This document shows, piece after piece, positions 36,212 to 44,857 of a DNA stretch of 64,000 bases; positions within the stretch are counted from its first letter, which is position 1; every line of letters starts with the position of its first letter. The stretch spans positions 558,001 through 622,000 of the forward strand of contig NZ_JACJVJ010000002.1 of NCBI RefSeq assembly GCF_014237875.1. The letters run 5' to 3'. The DNA is from Parasphingopyxis marina (lineage in GTDB: Bacteria; Pseudomonadota; Alphaproteobacteria; Sphingomonadales; Sphingomonadaceae). The position numbers were made by a program, and so were the translations under genes. Under the pieces are notes generated by a model that worked only from the letters and a program-made list of their open reading frames with translations, searched no databases and was not told where the DNA came from.

Positions 36212-37237
36212 TTAAGGCAGCAAGAGGCTCGCGTCACCATAGCTGTAGAAGCGGTAGCCGCCCGCTATCGCATGGTCATATGCAGCGAGCATCCGCTCGC
36301 GGCCCATCAGCGCGCTGACGAGCATGAACAGGGTCGACCGCGGCAGATGAAAATTGGTCATCAGCCCGTCGATGGCGCGGAAGCGATAGCCGGGGGTGAT
36401 GAAAATCGCCGTATCGCCTTCGAACGGACGGATGACATCTTCTTCGCCGGTCGCGCTTTCCAGGAGACGCAGGCTCGTCGTACCGACGGCGATCACCCTT
36501 CCGCCCCCGGCACGTACGGCGTTCAGCCGCGCCGCGGTCGCATCGTCGATCCGGCCCCATTCGGCGTGCATGACATGGTCGTCGCTGTCCTCCGCCTTCA
36601 TCGGCAGAAAGGTGCCCGCACCGACATGCAAGGTCAGCGTCTCATGGCCGATACCGGCCGCCTCAAGGCGCTCCATCAGCGCAGGCGTAAAATGCAGCGC
36701 GGCCGTGGGCGCAGCGACCGCGCCTTCTTTTTCGGCGAACATCGTCTGATAGTCTTCGCGGTCGCGCGCATCGGTGGGGCGTTTTCCGGCGATATAGGGC
36801 GGCAGCGGCATACGCCCTGCCCGTTCCAGCAACGTCTCCACCGGCTCGCCGCCTTCGAAGCTCAGCAGGAAACTGCCATCTTCGCCGCGATCACTGGCGA
36901 TGGCGGTAACGCCTTCGCCGAAATCGATCCGGTCGCCATTTTTTAGGCGTTTCGCATTGCGGACAAAGGCGCGCCATTGGCGCAGCGCTTCGCGCTTGTG
37001 CAGCGTCGCGCCGATCTTCGCGTCGCCGCGCTTCCCCTCAAGTTGCGCCGGAATGACGCGTGTATCGTTGAAAACGAGGACATCGCCAGGCCGCACGCAA
37101 TCGGGCAATTCGCTGACCACGCGATCGGTTGTCGCGTCGCCTTCGAGAACCAGCATACGCGCACTGTCCCGCGGGTCCGCGGGTCTCAGCGCAATGTGGT
37201 CTTCGGGAAGCGCAAAATCGAAAAGGTCTACGCGCAC
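36212..37237 (-). CDS. queA: S-adenosylmethionine:tRNA ribosyltransferase-isomerase QueA, 341 aa
   Basis: QueA converts preQ1-tRNA to epoxyqueuosine-tRNA using the ribosyl part of [32 protein letters not shown] opens the protein; [75 protein letters not shown] and the ending [19 protein letters not shown] are all family segments. The next upstream gene (peptidyl-prolyl isomerase) ends 7 bp before. Confidence 0.97.
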   Translation of the reverse strand: MRVDLFDFALPEDHIALRPADPRDSARMLVLEGDATTDRVVSELPDCVRPGDVLVFNDTRVIPAQLEGKRGDAKIGATLHKREALRQWRAFVRNAKRLKNGDRIDFGEGVTAIASDRGEDGSFLLSFEGGEPVETLLERAGRMPLPPYIAGKRPTDARDREDYQTMFAEKEGAVAAPTAALHFTPALMERLEAAGIGHETLTLHVGAGTFLPMKAEDSDDHVMHAEWGRIDDATAARLNAVRAGGGRVIAVGTTSLRLLESATGEEDVIRPFEGDTAIFITPGYRFRAIDGLMTNFHLPRSTLFMLVSALMGRERMLAAYDHAIAGGYRFYSYGDASLLLP

Positions 37238-37244
37238 GGCGTGT

Positions 37245-37967
37245 TTATTGCGGCGCGGTGCCCGACCCTTCGGCCGCTAGCGCCGCTTCGAGCGCCGCCG
37301 TTCCGCTCTGCGCGGCAGGACGGCTGGCTGCGGCGATCTCTGCAGCGGTCGGCGGCGGCACATTGTCGGACTGGATCGACGCGCGAATGATGCGCGCTGG
37401 ATTGGCCGGCGGTTCGCCACGCGGAATAGCATCCACCAATTGCATGCCACTGATCACGCGGCCGAAGACCGAATAATTCTGGTCGAGATTGAGGTTCGGC
37501 ATGAACATGATGAAAAACTGGCTGTTCGCACTGTTCGGATCAGTCGTGCGCGCCATGGATACCGTGCCGCGGACATGCGGCAACCTGTTGAACTCGGCCT
37601 CGAGATCGGGAAGCGGCGAATCGCCCTGCCCGGTTCCCGTCGGGTCACCGGTCTGCGCCATGAAACCCTCGATCACGCGATGGAACACAAGGCCATTGTA
37701 GAAGCCTTGGCGCGTTAATGTCTTAATCCGCTCGACATGATGCGGTGCGACATCGGGCCGCAGCCGGATGGCCACACGCCCGCCGGTCGACAGGTCCAAC
37801 AGCAGTGTGTTTTCCGGATCGGCGGCAGGGGTCGCTGCGGTGCCGACGACGACAGGCGCGGTATCGGTCACTTCCTCGACGGCAAAGGGCCTGTCTTCGT
37901 CCTGCGCGGCCGCAGCGGCGCCGAAAGCCATGGAGGCCAATATAAAGAGTAAGAATTTCAAACGCAT
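37245..37967 (-). CDS. periplasmic cyclophilin-type peptidyl-prolyl isomerase, 240 aa
   Basis: The signal peptide [21 protein letters not shown] points to the periplasm. The cyclophilin domain (residues ~50-205) has [48 protein letters not shown] and [17 protein letters not shown], including the catalytic FHR and SQFFI segments. The tail is Ala/Pro-rich. Function: proline isomerisation during envelope protein folding. It lies in the coaD...tgt run, 109 bp after coaD. Confidence 0.93.
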   Translation of the reverse strand: MRLKFLLFILASMAFGAAAAAQDEDRPFAVEEVTDTAPVVVGTAATPAADPENTLLLDLSTGGRVAIRLRPDVAPHHVERIKTLTRQGFYNGLVFHRVIEGFMAQTGDPTGTGQGDSPLPDLEAEFNRLPHVRGTVSMARTTDPNSANSQFFIMFMPNLNLDQNYSVFGRVISGMQLVDAIPRGEPPANPARIIRASIQSDNVPPPTAAEIAAASRPAAQSGTAALEAALAAEGSGTAPQ

Positions 37968-38076
37968 ACTATCCTCGTAGAATTCGATTGTGCCGCCTAT
38001 CGCGCAGCGGCCGACGAATTGAAAGCTCCCTTACCCCAAGCAGAGTGCGCCTGAAAGCCATATGAACGGCGACCGT

Positions 38077-38586
38077 CTAATCTCCCTTGCGGCCTATCTT
38101 TTCCACACGCGCTACCACCTCGGTTTCAACGGCTGGCGTCACGAACTTGTGGATGTCGCCACCATACATGGCGATTTCCTTTACCAGTCGGGACGCAATC
38201 GGCTGGAGCGCGACATCGGCCATCAGGAACAGCGTCTCGATATCGTCGTTGAGCTGCTGGTTCATGCCCGCCATCTGATACTCATATTCGAAATCCGCCA
38301 CGGCGCGCAGACCGCGGATGATAACGGTCGCGCCCTCGCGTTCGGCAAAATCCATCAGTAGCGAATTGAACGGCACAACGCGGATATGGCCTTCGCAATC
38401 GGCGACCTCCCGCTCCACCATGGAGAGCCGCTCCTCGTCGCTGAACATCGGCGATTTCGAAGGGTTGGTCGTCACGCCGATAATCAGCGTATCGACGAGT
38501 TTCGCCCCGCGCCTGATGATATCCATATGGCCGAGCGTTATCGGATCGAATGTGCCCGGATAAACGCCGGTGCGGTCGGTACCCAT
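38077..38586 (-). CDS. coaD: phosphopantetheine adenylyltransferase, 169 aa
   Basis: CoaD makes dephospho-CoA from 4'-phosphopantetheine and ATP. GVYPGTFDPITLGHMDIIRRGAKL carries the HxGH-type nucleotidyl-transferase motif (TLGH), and FAEREGATVIIRGLRAVADFEYEYQMAGMNQQL and ALQPIASRLVKEIAMYGGDI are conserved. The start overlaps the ispA-like stop by one base (TGATG), showing translational coupling. Confidence 0.97.
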   Translation of the reverse strand: MGTDRTGVYPGTFDPITLGHMDIIRRGAKLVDTLIIGVTTNPSKSPMFSDEERLSMVEREVADCEGHIRVVPFNSLLMDFAEREGATVIIRGLRAVADFEYEYQMAGMNQQLNDDIETLFLMADVALQPIASRLVKEIAMYGGDIHKFVTPAVETEVVARVEKIGRKGD

Positions 38587-39485
38587 CAGTGCGTCCTTTC
38601 TATCGCGAAGCGCGCGATCGCGCGAAGCATATCCGCTTCCTCGCCGAAATCGCGCAGGTGATCGATCGCCTGATCGACAAGCATTTCCGCCTGTTGCCGG
38701 GCACGGTCGACACCGAGCAACGACACGAAGGTCGCTTTGCCGGCTTCCGCGTCCTTGCCCACGCGCTTGCCGGTATTTTCTTCATCGCCTTCGACGTCCA
38801 GCAAATCGTCGGCGATCTGGAAGGCCAGGCCAAGGTCGCGCGCATAGCCGCGCAGATGCGTACGATGCTCAGGCGGTATCCGCGCCATAATACACGCCGC
38901 CTCAAGACAGAAGCCGATAAGCGCGCCCGTTTTGAGCTGTTGGAGCCGCGTCACAGCCGGCAGGTCGAGTTCGCGATGTTCCGCTTCCAGATCCATCATC
39001 TGACCGCCGCCCATGCCCGCCGGGCCGCTGGCCCGGGCCAATTCCGCCATCAATTCCGCCCGTACGAAGGGATCGGCATGCGTGGCCTTCTCTCCGAGAA
39101 TCTCGAAGGCCAGCGCCAGCAGGCAATCTCCCGCCAACACTGCGGTCGCTTCGTCGAATGCCTTGTGAACGGTCGGCTTGCCGCGGCGGAGATCGTCATC
39201 GTCCATGCAAGGAAGGTCATCATGGATCAGCGAATAGACATGGATACATTCGACCGCGAAGCCCGCACGCATCGCGCTGTCGCGATCGACGTTGAAAACC
39301 TCGCAGGCGGCCACGATCAGCATCGGACGTAGGCGCTTGCCGCCACCGATCGCCGCATGACGCATCGCTTCGTAAAGTTTTGCCCGCGAATCACCGGGCA
39401 CCTTCAGCCAAGTGTCGAACAGGATGTCGACATCTTTTGCCATACGATCGAGCGCCGGCTTCAATCCTATGGAAACGACTGCCAT
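38586..39485 (-). CDS. ispA: polyprenyl (farnesyl/geranylgeranyl) diphosphate synthase, 299 aa
   Basis: This short-chain trans-isoprenyl diphosphate synthase feeds undecaprenyl, quinone and carotenoid pathways. The first Asp-rich motif is DDLPCMDDDDLRRGKPTVH (DDxxxxD), the second FQIADDLLDVEGD (DDxxD). GGGKRLRPMLIVAACEVF binds pyrophosphate. The start at 39485 (MAVVSIGLKPAL) lies 3 bp after the xseB stop. Product chain length cannot be fixed by eye; the residues before the first DD (YSLIHDD) suit a farnesyl-type enzyme. Confidence 0.94.
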   Translation of the reverse strand: MAVVSIGLKPALDRMAKDVDILFDTWLKVPGDSRAKLYEAMRHAAIGGGKRLRPMLIVAACEVFNVDRDSAMRAGFAVECIHVYSLIHDDLPCMDDDDLRRGKPTVHKAFDEATAVLAGDCLLALAFEILGEKATHADPFVRAELMAELARASGPAGMGGGQMMDLEAEHRELDLPAVTRLQQLKTGALIGFCLEAACIMARIPPEHRTHLRGYARDLGLAFQIADDLLDVEGDEENTGKRVGKDAEAGKATFVSLLGVDRARQQAEMLVDQAIDHLRDFGEEADMLRAIARFAIERTH

Positions 39486-39487
39486 TC

Positions 39488-39739
39488 CTAGGCCGGATCG
39501 AGCGGTTCGGTACCCGCCGGCTTGCCGTCGGCATCGAGCTGAATCTTCTCTATTCGTGCCTGCGCGGCTTTCAACCGGGCTTCGCAATGCGTGCGCAGCC
39601 GATCGCCGCGTTCGTAGAGCGTAATCGATTCGTCGAGCGGCGCCTCGCCCGCTTCGAGCTGGCGCACGATGCGTTCCAGTTCTTCCAATGCCGCCTCGAA
39701 AGAAAGGCCCGAAATATCCTCTGCGCGTTCGTCCGTCAT
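39488..39739 (-). CDS. xseB: exodeoxyribonuclease VII small subunit, 83 aa
   Basis: XseB is the small subunit of ExoVII. LSFEAALEELERIVRQLEAGEAPLDESITLYERGDRLRTHCEARLKAAQARIEKI is the canonical two-helix fold (residues ~10-66). The start at 39739 (MTDERAEDI) matches family starts. xseB followed by ispA is a widely conserved order; xseA is not in the window. Confidence 0.95.
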   Translation of the reverse strand: MTDERAEDISGLSFEAALEELERIVRQLEAGEAPLDESITLYERGDRLRTHCEARLKAAQARIEKIQLDADGKPAGTEPLDPA

Positions 39740-39837
39740 GCAGTCGCTATGGGCGAGCGACCGAGCTATGGTCAAGCCAGTCGGGGCGCGGCTGGGCGAT
39801 TCGCTCAGCCTTCAGGAATCTTTCGGAGGAGTTTGCG

Positions 39838-41202
39838 ATGCCAACCCAGGTGAATCCCGCTACAGGGGAAGAGGGAAAGACCTTTCCAGCGCTGGACGAC
39901 GGCCAGATCGAAGCGAAGATCGCCCAGGCGGTCAGCACCTATCGCGGCTGGCGCACGACCGACTATGAAACGCGCACGGACCTTCTGAGAAAAATCGCGG
40001 ATCAGTATGATACGCAACGAGAAGAGCTCGCAGCGATCATTACCGCGGAGATGGGCAAGCCGATCAAGCAGGCCCGCGCCGAGATCGACAAATGCGCCAA
40101 GGGTTTCCGCTTTTACGCCGATAACGGTCCTGACATGCTGAAGCCGATCGAAAAGCCGCTGGTGAGCGGGCGCTCGGTATCGCACTGGCTGCCACAGGGC
40201 CCGGTTCTCGCGATCATGCCGTGGAATTATCCCTTTTGGCAGGTCGTGCGCTTCCTCGCCCCGACAATCATGGCGGGCAATGTCGGCCTGTTGAAACATG
40301 CCAGCTCGACCCCCGAATGCGCCGCCATGCTGGAACAGATGGTGCTCGACGCCGGCGGCCCCGCCGGGCTGTTCCAGAACCTTCACATCAGTGCGTCGAA
40401 AGTCGCCGGGATCATCGACGACCCGCGCGTCGTCGCCGTGACCATCACAGGCAGCGAAGCCGCGGGCATCAAGGTGGCCGAACAGGCGGGACACAATCTC
40501 AAAAAGGTCGTTCTCGAACTTGGCGGATCGGATCCATATGTCGTCATGCCGAGCGCGGATGTCGAGCAGGCCGCCAGGACCGCCGTTACCGCCCGGCTCC
40601 AGAATGCCGGCCAGTCCTGCATCTGCGGCAAGAGAATGATCGTTCACGAGGATGTCTACGACCGCTTCATGGAGATTTTCGTCGAGGGCGTGAAGAATAT
40701 CAAGATCGGCGACCCAACCGACGAAGCGACGGAAATGGGCCCGCTTTCGAGCGAGGGCGCGCGCAACGATATCGCGCAGCAGCTCGAAAAGGCGGTCCAG
40801 CAAGGCGCCACCAAGCTTTACGGCGGCGATATTCCCGATAAGCCGGGTGCCTGGATGACGCCAGCGATCCTTACGGACATTCCCGCAGGCGCGCCCATCG
40901 CCTGCGAGGAATTCTTCGGTCCGGTCGCCATGGTGTTCAAAATCAAGGATCTCGACGAGGCGGTGGCCGTCGCCAACGACATCCCTTTCGGACTCGGCTC
41001 CAGCGTCTGGACGACGGACGAGGCCGAGCAACAACGCTTTATTCGCGATATCGAGGCGGGGATGACGGCGGTGAACCAGATGCTGGCCTCCGACCCCTAC
41101 GCACCGTTCGGCGGCGTCAAGCGGTCGGGCCATGGCCGCGAGCTAGGCCCCTACGGGCTTCACGAGTTCATGAACCTGAAGAATGTGATGCTGCCCGAAT
41201 AA
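39838..41202 (+). CDS. NAD(P)+-dependent aldehyde dehydrogenase (succinate-semialdehyde type), 454 aa
   Basis: The start at 39838 follows TCGGAGGAG. The nucleotide-binding region PWNYPFWQVVRFLAPTIMAGN, the general-base Glu in VVLELGGSDPYVV, and the catalytic Cys in NAGQSCICGKR are intact, as is FFGPVAMVFKIKD near the C-terminus. The motif set is closest to the GabD/SSADH branch (YxxGAxxx..., GNVGLLKHASSTPECA), which oxidises succinate semialdehyde or similar short aldehydes. No GABA aminotransferase is nearby, so substrate is uncertain. Confidence 0.92.
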   Translation: MPTQVNPATGEEGKTFPALDDGQIEAKIAQAVSTYRGWRTTDYETRTDLLRKIADQYDTQREELAAIITAEMGKPIKQARAEIDKCAKGFRFYADNGPDMLKPIEKPLVSGRSVSHWLPQGPVLAIMPWNYPFWQVVRFLAPTIMAGNVGLLKHASSTPECAAMLEQMVLDAGGPAGLFQNLHISASKVAGIIDDPRVVAVTITGSEAAGIKVAEQAGHNLKKVVLELGGSDPYVVMPSADVEQAARTAVTARLQNAGQSCICGKRMIVHEDVYDRFMEIFVEGVKNIKIGDPTDEATEMGPLSSEGARNDIAQQLEKAVQQGATKLYGGDIPDKPGAWMTPAILTDIPAGAPIACEEFFGPVAMVFKIKDLDEAVAVANDIPFGLGSSVWTTDEAEQQRFIRDIEAGMTAVNQMLASDPYAPFGGVKRSGHGRELGPYGLHEFMNLKNVMLPE

Positions 41203-41212
41203 GGGAGGGCGC

Positions 41213-42880
41213 TCAAACGCCTTCTTCGGCGCGTAATGCCTTGCGATCGAGCTTGCCGACCATCGTTTTCGGCAGGTCCGTGCGGACCTCGACGGCCACG
41301 ACCTGTTCGTGCTTGCCGAGCTGCGGATTGAGCCATTCGAGGATTTCCGTGCCCGCCGTTTCGCTGCCCGTTTGCAGCGATACGAACGCCTTGGGCTTTT
41401 CGCCGGTATAATCGTCCGGCACGCCGAGCACGATCGCCTCTTTAACCGCGGGATGCTTGTACAGGATCTGCTCGATCTGGCTCGGAAACACCTTGTAGCC
41501 GGACACCGCGATCATGTCCTTCAGACGGTCGACGATATAGATATAGCCGTCGGCATCGATCTTGCCGACATCGCCGGTTCGCAGAAAGCCGTCGTGAAGC
41601 ACTTTCTCGTCGGCATCGGGGCGGTTCCAATAGCCGAGCATGACCTGCGGCCCGGCGACCAGTATCTCGCCCGGTTCGCCCTCCGTCGCGGGCTCGGACG
41701 GGTCTTCTTTGTCGACCAGTTTAACGATCGTGCCGGCCAGCGGCTGGCCGATCGATCCGGGCCGGTCTTCGCCTTCGTAGGGGTTGGTGGAAACGACGCC
41801 CGAAGCTTCGGTAAGACCATAGCCTTCGACCAGCTTCGCGCCGGTCGCCGTCTCGAACTTCGTCTTGGTTTCCAGCGGCAACGGCGCGCCGCCCGAAATG
41901 CACACTCGCAGCGAGCTGAAATCGGTCTTCGCGGTCCGCGGATGATCGAGCAGCGCCGTGTACATCGTCGGTACGCCGGGAAGCGCAGTCGCCCTGGTGC
42001 GTTCGATCGCCTTTAGGGTCTGCGCGGCATTCCAGCGCGGCAACATGATGATTTCTCCGCCGCGAACCACCGTGCGATTCAACACCGTGGTGTTGGCGAA
42101 GACATGGAAGAAGGGCAACACGCCGATAATCCGGTCCTCGGCCTGCTGGTCGGGATCGAGATCGTTGGTCTGCCGGGCATTGGCGGTGATGTTCTGATGA
42201 GTCAGCATCGCCCCCTTGGGCGTTCCCGTCGTTCCCCCGGTATACTGGATCAGTGCGATATCCTTGCGCGGATCGATCGGCACCTTGTCGCAATCGCCCT
42301 TGTTGTCGACGAGTTCGGCAAAGGGGATGACATCGCGGCGTTTGGGAACATCGACATACTGATCGCGCTGGAACATCCGGAACAGCAGCGACTTCGCCAT
42401 CGGCAGCGCCTCAACCACCGTACCGACGACAAGCTTTTCGAGCGAACTGTTGTCCAGCACCTTGAGCGCGGTCGGCAGCAAGGCCGACGCCGACAGGGTA
42501 ACGAGAATCTTCGTGCCCGAATCCTCGACCTGATGGGCAAGCTCTTCGACCGTGTAGAGCGGCGAGAAATTGACCGCGATCGCGCCGATCTTCATCGCGC
42601 CATAATAGGCCGCCAGATAGTGCGGCACATTGGGCAGGAAGAGACCCACCCGATCGCCCTTCTTGACGCCCAACTGCTGAAGCCCGCGCGCGACGCGGTT
42701 TACGCCCAGCCGAACGTCCGCATAGCTGAATTTGCGGCCCATGAAGTCCGCGAGATAGGCGTCGGGATGCGCCGCCGCGCTCTCCGCGAACATCTGCGGC
42801 ACGGACAGCGGCGGGTAGCTCCGGTCCCACAGGCCGGGATGCTGAAAACTATCGCGCCATATGTCGGGGATCGAAACCAT
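41213..42880 (-). CDS. fadD: long-chain fatty-acid-CoA ligase, 555 aa
   Basis: This adenylate-forming enzyme activates fatty acids to acyl-CoA for beta-oxidation or lipid synthesis. The P-loop-like motif is IQYTGGTTGTPKGAMLTHQN (residues ~203-222), the A-region VEGYGLTEASGVVSTNP, and the C-terminal hinge/lysine region YIVDRLKDMIAVSGYKVFPSQIEQIL and LPKTMVGKLDRKALR. The start at 42880 (MVSIPDIWRDSFQH) is preferred over 42901. A perfect inverted repeat lies 35 bp upstream. Convergent with the aldehyde dehydrogenase. Confidence 0.95.
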   Translation of the reverse strand: MVSIPDIWRDSFQHPGLWDRSYPPLSVPQMFAESAAAHPDAYLADFMGRKFSYADVRLGVNRVARGLQQLGVKKGDRVGLFLPNVPHYLAAYYGAMKIGAIAVNFSPLYTVEELAHQVEDSGTKILVTLSASALLPTALKVLDNSSLEKLVVGTVVEALPMAKSLLFRMFQRDQYVDVPKRRDVIPFAELVDNKGDCDKVPIDPRKDIALIQYTGGTTGTPKGAMLTHQNITANARQTNDLDPDQQAEDRIIGVLPFFHVFANTTVLNRTVVRGGEIIMLPRWNAAQTLKAIERTRATALPGVPTMYTALLDHPRTAKTDFSSLRVCISGGAPLPLETKTKFETATGAKLVEGYGLTEASGVVSTNPYEGEDRPGSIGQPLAGTIVKLVDKEDPSEPATEGEPGEILVAGPQVMLGYWNRPDADEKVLHDGFLRTGDVGKIDADGYIYIVDRLKDMIAVSGYKVFPSQIEQILYKHPAVKEAIVLGVPDDYTGEKPKAFVSLQTGSETAGTEILEWLNPQLGKHEQVVAVEVRTDLPKTMVGKLDRKALRAEEGV

Positions 42881-42914
42881 GAGCGCCCTATAGCAACGCA
42901 CAAATACAAATCAA

Positions 42915-42938
42915 ATTACTTACAGCTATGTAAGTAAT
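42915..42938. promoter_or_regulatory. perfect inverted repeat at the fadD promoter
   Basis: ATTACTTACA and TGTAAGTAAT are exact inverted copies around GCTA. The repeat sits 35 bp upstream of the fadD start, just before TTGATT-N16-TATAGG promoter-like elements on the minus strand. It has the size of a TetR-family operator. Confidence 0.65.
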
Positions 42939-42958
42939 ACTGACGATTTGCGGGCTCG

Positions 42959-43738
42959 CTAGTCGTCCTTCTTGCGGAAAAGCTCTTCCGCGCCTTCGGG
43001 AAGTGCCTTGGGAGCGGCTTCGTCGGCCGGTAGGTCAGGCCAGCCGGATGCCGGCGCGGTGTCTTCCGCCTCGCCTTCCGCAGCCTCGCCCTCGAGCGCC
43101 GCGGCTTCCGCGGCCAGCGCCGCTTCGGCTTCGGCATGTGCCGTTTCGCGCTCGTGGCGAAGCTCTTCGATGAGCGCGGCGCGATCGCCTTCGATCGTCT
43201 CGTCCTTCGGCGCTTCAAGGCCGGCTTTCTTGGCCGCCTTGGCGACAACGGCGTCGAGCTCGCGCTGCGAACACAGGCCCAGGGTCACCGGGTCCTTGGG
43301 AACGATTTCCGCGATGTTCCAATGGGTACGATCCCGAATCGCGTTGATCGTATTGCGGGTCGTGCCGATCAATTTACCGACCTGCGCATCCGAAATCTCC
43401 GGATGGTTGCGCAGCAGCCAGGCAATGCCGTCCGGCTTGTCCTGCCGCTTGGAAACCGGCGTATAGCGAGGCCCCTTGGTACGGCGGACCTGATCGGGCC
43501 CCTTGGACATCTGGAGAGTATATTCGGGATCGGACTGGCCTTTCTCAATTTCTTCCATCGTCAGTTCGTGCGCCGCGATAGGATCGCGGCCGGTAAGCTT
43601 GGTCGCGGCGGTATCGTCGGCGATCGCCTGGACTTCCAGGATATGCAGACCGCAAAATTCGGCGATCTGATCGAAGCCGAGCGAGGTGTTGTCGACCAGC
43701 CAGCTGGCCGTAGCATGGGGCATCAGGGGATGGGCCAT
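42959..43738 (-). CDS. TrcR (DUF1013) cell-cycle transcriptional regulator, 259 aa
   Basis: DUF1013 proteins such as TrcR of Caulobacter-type bacteria bind GcrA/RNA-polymerase targets and act in cell-cycle transcription. The conserved core (about residues 1-170) contains PLMPHATASWLVDNTSLGFDQIAEFCGLHILEVQAIADDT, PDGIAWLLRNHPEISDAQVGKLIGTTRNTINAIRDRTHWN (helix-turn-helix-like) and PKDPVTLGLCSQRELDAVVAKA. The remainder is an Ala/Glu-rich tail (AEAEAALAAEAAALEGE), longer and more acidic than I expect for the family. Its leader holds a terminator-like hairpin. Confidence 0.9.
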   Translation of the reverse strand: MAHPLMPHATASWLVDNTSLGFDQIAEFCGLHILEVQAIADDTAATKLTGRDPIAAHELTMEEIEKGQSDPEYTLQMSKGPDQVRRTKGPRYTPVSKRQDKPDGIAWLLRNHPEISDAQVGKLIGTTRNTINAIRDRTHWNIAEIVPKDPVTLGLCSQRELDAVVAKAAKKAGLEAPKDETIEGDRAALIEELRHERETAHAEAEAALAAEAAALEGEAAEGEAEDTAPASGWPDLPADEAAPKALPEGAEELFRKKDD

Positions 43739-43751
43739 GGTGAACTCCGGA

Positions 43752-43782
43752 TAATAAAAGGGCCGCCCCTCACGGGACGGCC
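43752..43782 (-). terminator. terminator/attenuator-like hairpin in the trcR leader
   Basis: On the minus strand GGCCGTCCC and GGGGCGGCC pair over nine positions with one mismatch around a 4-nt loop, followed by CTTTTATTA. It ends only about 14 nt before the trcR start codon, so it lies either at the end of the upstream operon or within the trcR leader. Confidence 0.55.
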
Positions 43783-43831
43783 GGAATATGATGCCTATGT
43801 AGGAGAAAGCGTTGTTCGGGGCAAGAGAGCG

Positions 43832-44857
43832 CTAAGCCGCTTCGTCGAAATGCTCCTCGATCGGGGCGAGCGCGGCGAGAAACTGCTCGGCGCTACGCCT
43901 CCAGGTGAAACCGGAGCCGAATGCGGCACACCGCGCGCGATCCCGCATCAGTGCCCCGGCGATCGCGACATCAAGGTCGGCGTCGAGGCAAGCGACATCG
44001 GACGTCACCACGTCGATCGGCCCGGTCACGGGATAGGCGGCAACCGGCGTGCCAGATGCCAGCGCCTCGATCATCACGAGGCCGAACGTGTCGGTCTTGC
44101 TGGGAAAAACGAAGACGTCGGCGCCGGCATAGGCGCCCGCCAGCGCCGCTCCCGAAAGGGCGCCCAGGAACAATATGTCGGGATAACACGCTTGAAGCGC
44201 GGCGCGCGCCGGGCCGTCGCCAACGACCACCTTGGTGCCCGGCTGGCGTGTCTGCAGGAAGGCTTCGATATTCTTCTCGACCGCTACCCGGCCGACATAG
44301 AGCTGGATCGGACGCGCGAGCTGCGCATAGCAAGGATGCGGCGGCACACCGGGCGAAAAGGCGTCGAGATCGACCCCCCTGCCCCAATGGCGCAGATGGC
44401 CGATGCCATGGGCGCGGAGCTCCCGCCGCACCGAATCCGTCGCCGTCAGAACCGCCTGGGACGGCGCATGAAACCGGCGAATAAACGGCCAGATCCATTC
44501 CGATGGCAACCCGGTCCGCTTCGAGACATAGTCCGGAAACTGGGTGTGATAGGCGGTGGTGAAGGGAAAACCGTTGCGGCGGCACCAGCGCCGGGCGGCC
44601 AGCCCCAGCGGGCCCTCGGTCGCGATATGGATCGCGTCGGGCACGACTGCGGCGAGCGCCTGCCCCAGCGCGCCGGCGGTCACCAGTGCAAGCTTGATCT
44701 CACCATAGGTCGGGCATGGCACCGAATAGAATTGGTCGGGCGAAAAGACGCGAATATCGTGACCCATCTTTTCGAGTTCGCGCCGGACCGATTGGAGCGT
44801 TCGCACGACACCGTTGATCTGCGGCGCCCAGGCGTCGGTGACGAGAGCGATTCTCAC
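43832..44857 (-). CDS. glycosyltransferase family 4 (GT-B) enzyme, 341 aa
   Basis: This retaining GT-B glycosyltransferase starts at a GTG (44857) that overlaps the upstream phosphoesterase stop by GTGA. The N-terminal Rossmann half begins VRIALVTDAWAPQINGVVRTLQSVRREL, and the C-terminal half carries the GT4 donor-binding pattern GALSGAALAGAYAGADVFVFPSKTDTFGLVMIEALASGTPVAAY. It resembles the GT4 enzymes that glycosylate diacylglycerol or other membrane lipids. Acceptor and donor are unknown; co-expression with the phosphoesterase suggests envelope-lipid metabolism. Confidence 0.9.
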   Translation of the reverse strand: MRIALVTDAWAPQINGVVRTLQSVRRELEKMGHDIRVFSPDQFYSVPCPTYGEIKLALVTAGALGQALAAVVPDAIHIATEGPLGLAARRWCRRNGFPFTTAYHTQFPDYVSKRTGLPSEWIWPFIRRFHAPSQAVLTATDSVRRELRAHGIGHLRHWGRGVDLDAFSPGVPPHPCYAQLARPIQLYVGRVAVEKNIEAFLQTRQPGTKVVVGDGPARAALQACYPDILFLGALSGAALAGAYAGADVFVFPSKTDTFGLVMIEALASGTPVAAYPVTGPIDVVTSDVACLDADLDVAIAGALMRDRARCAAFGSGFTWRRSAEQFLAALAPIEEHFDEAA

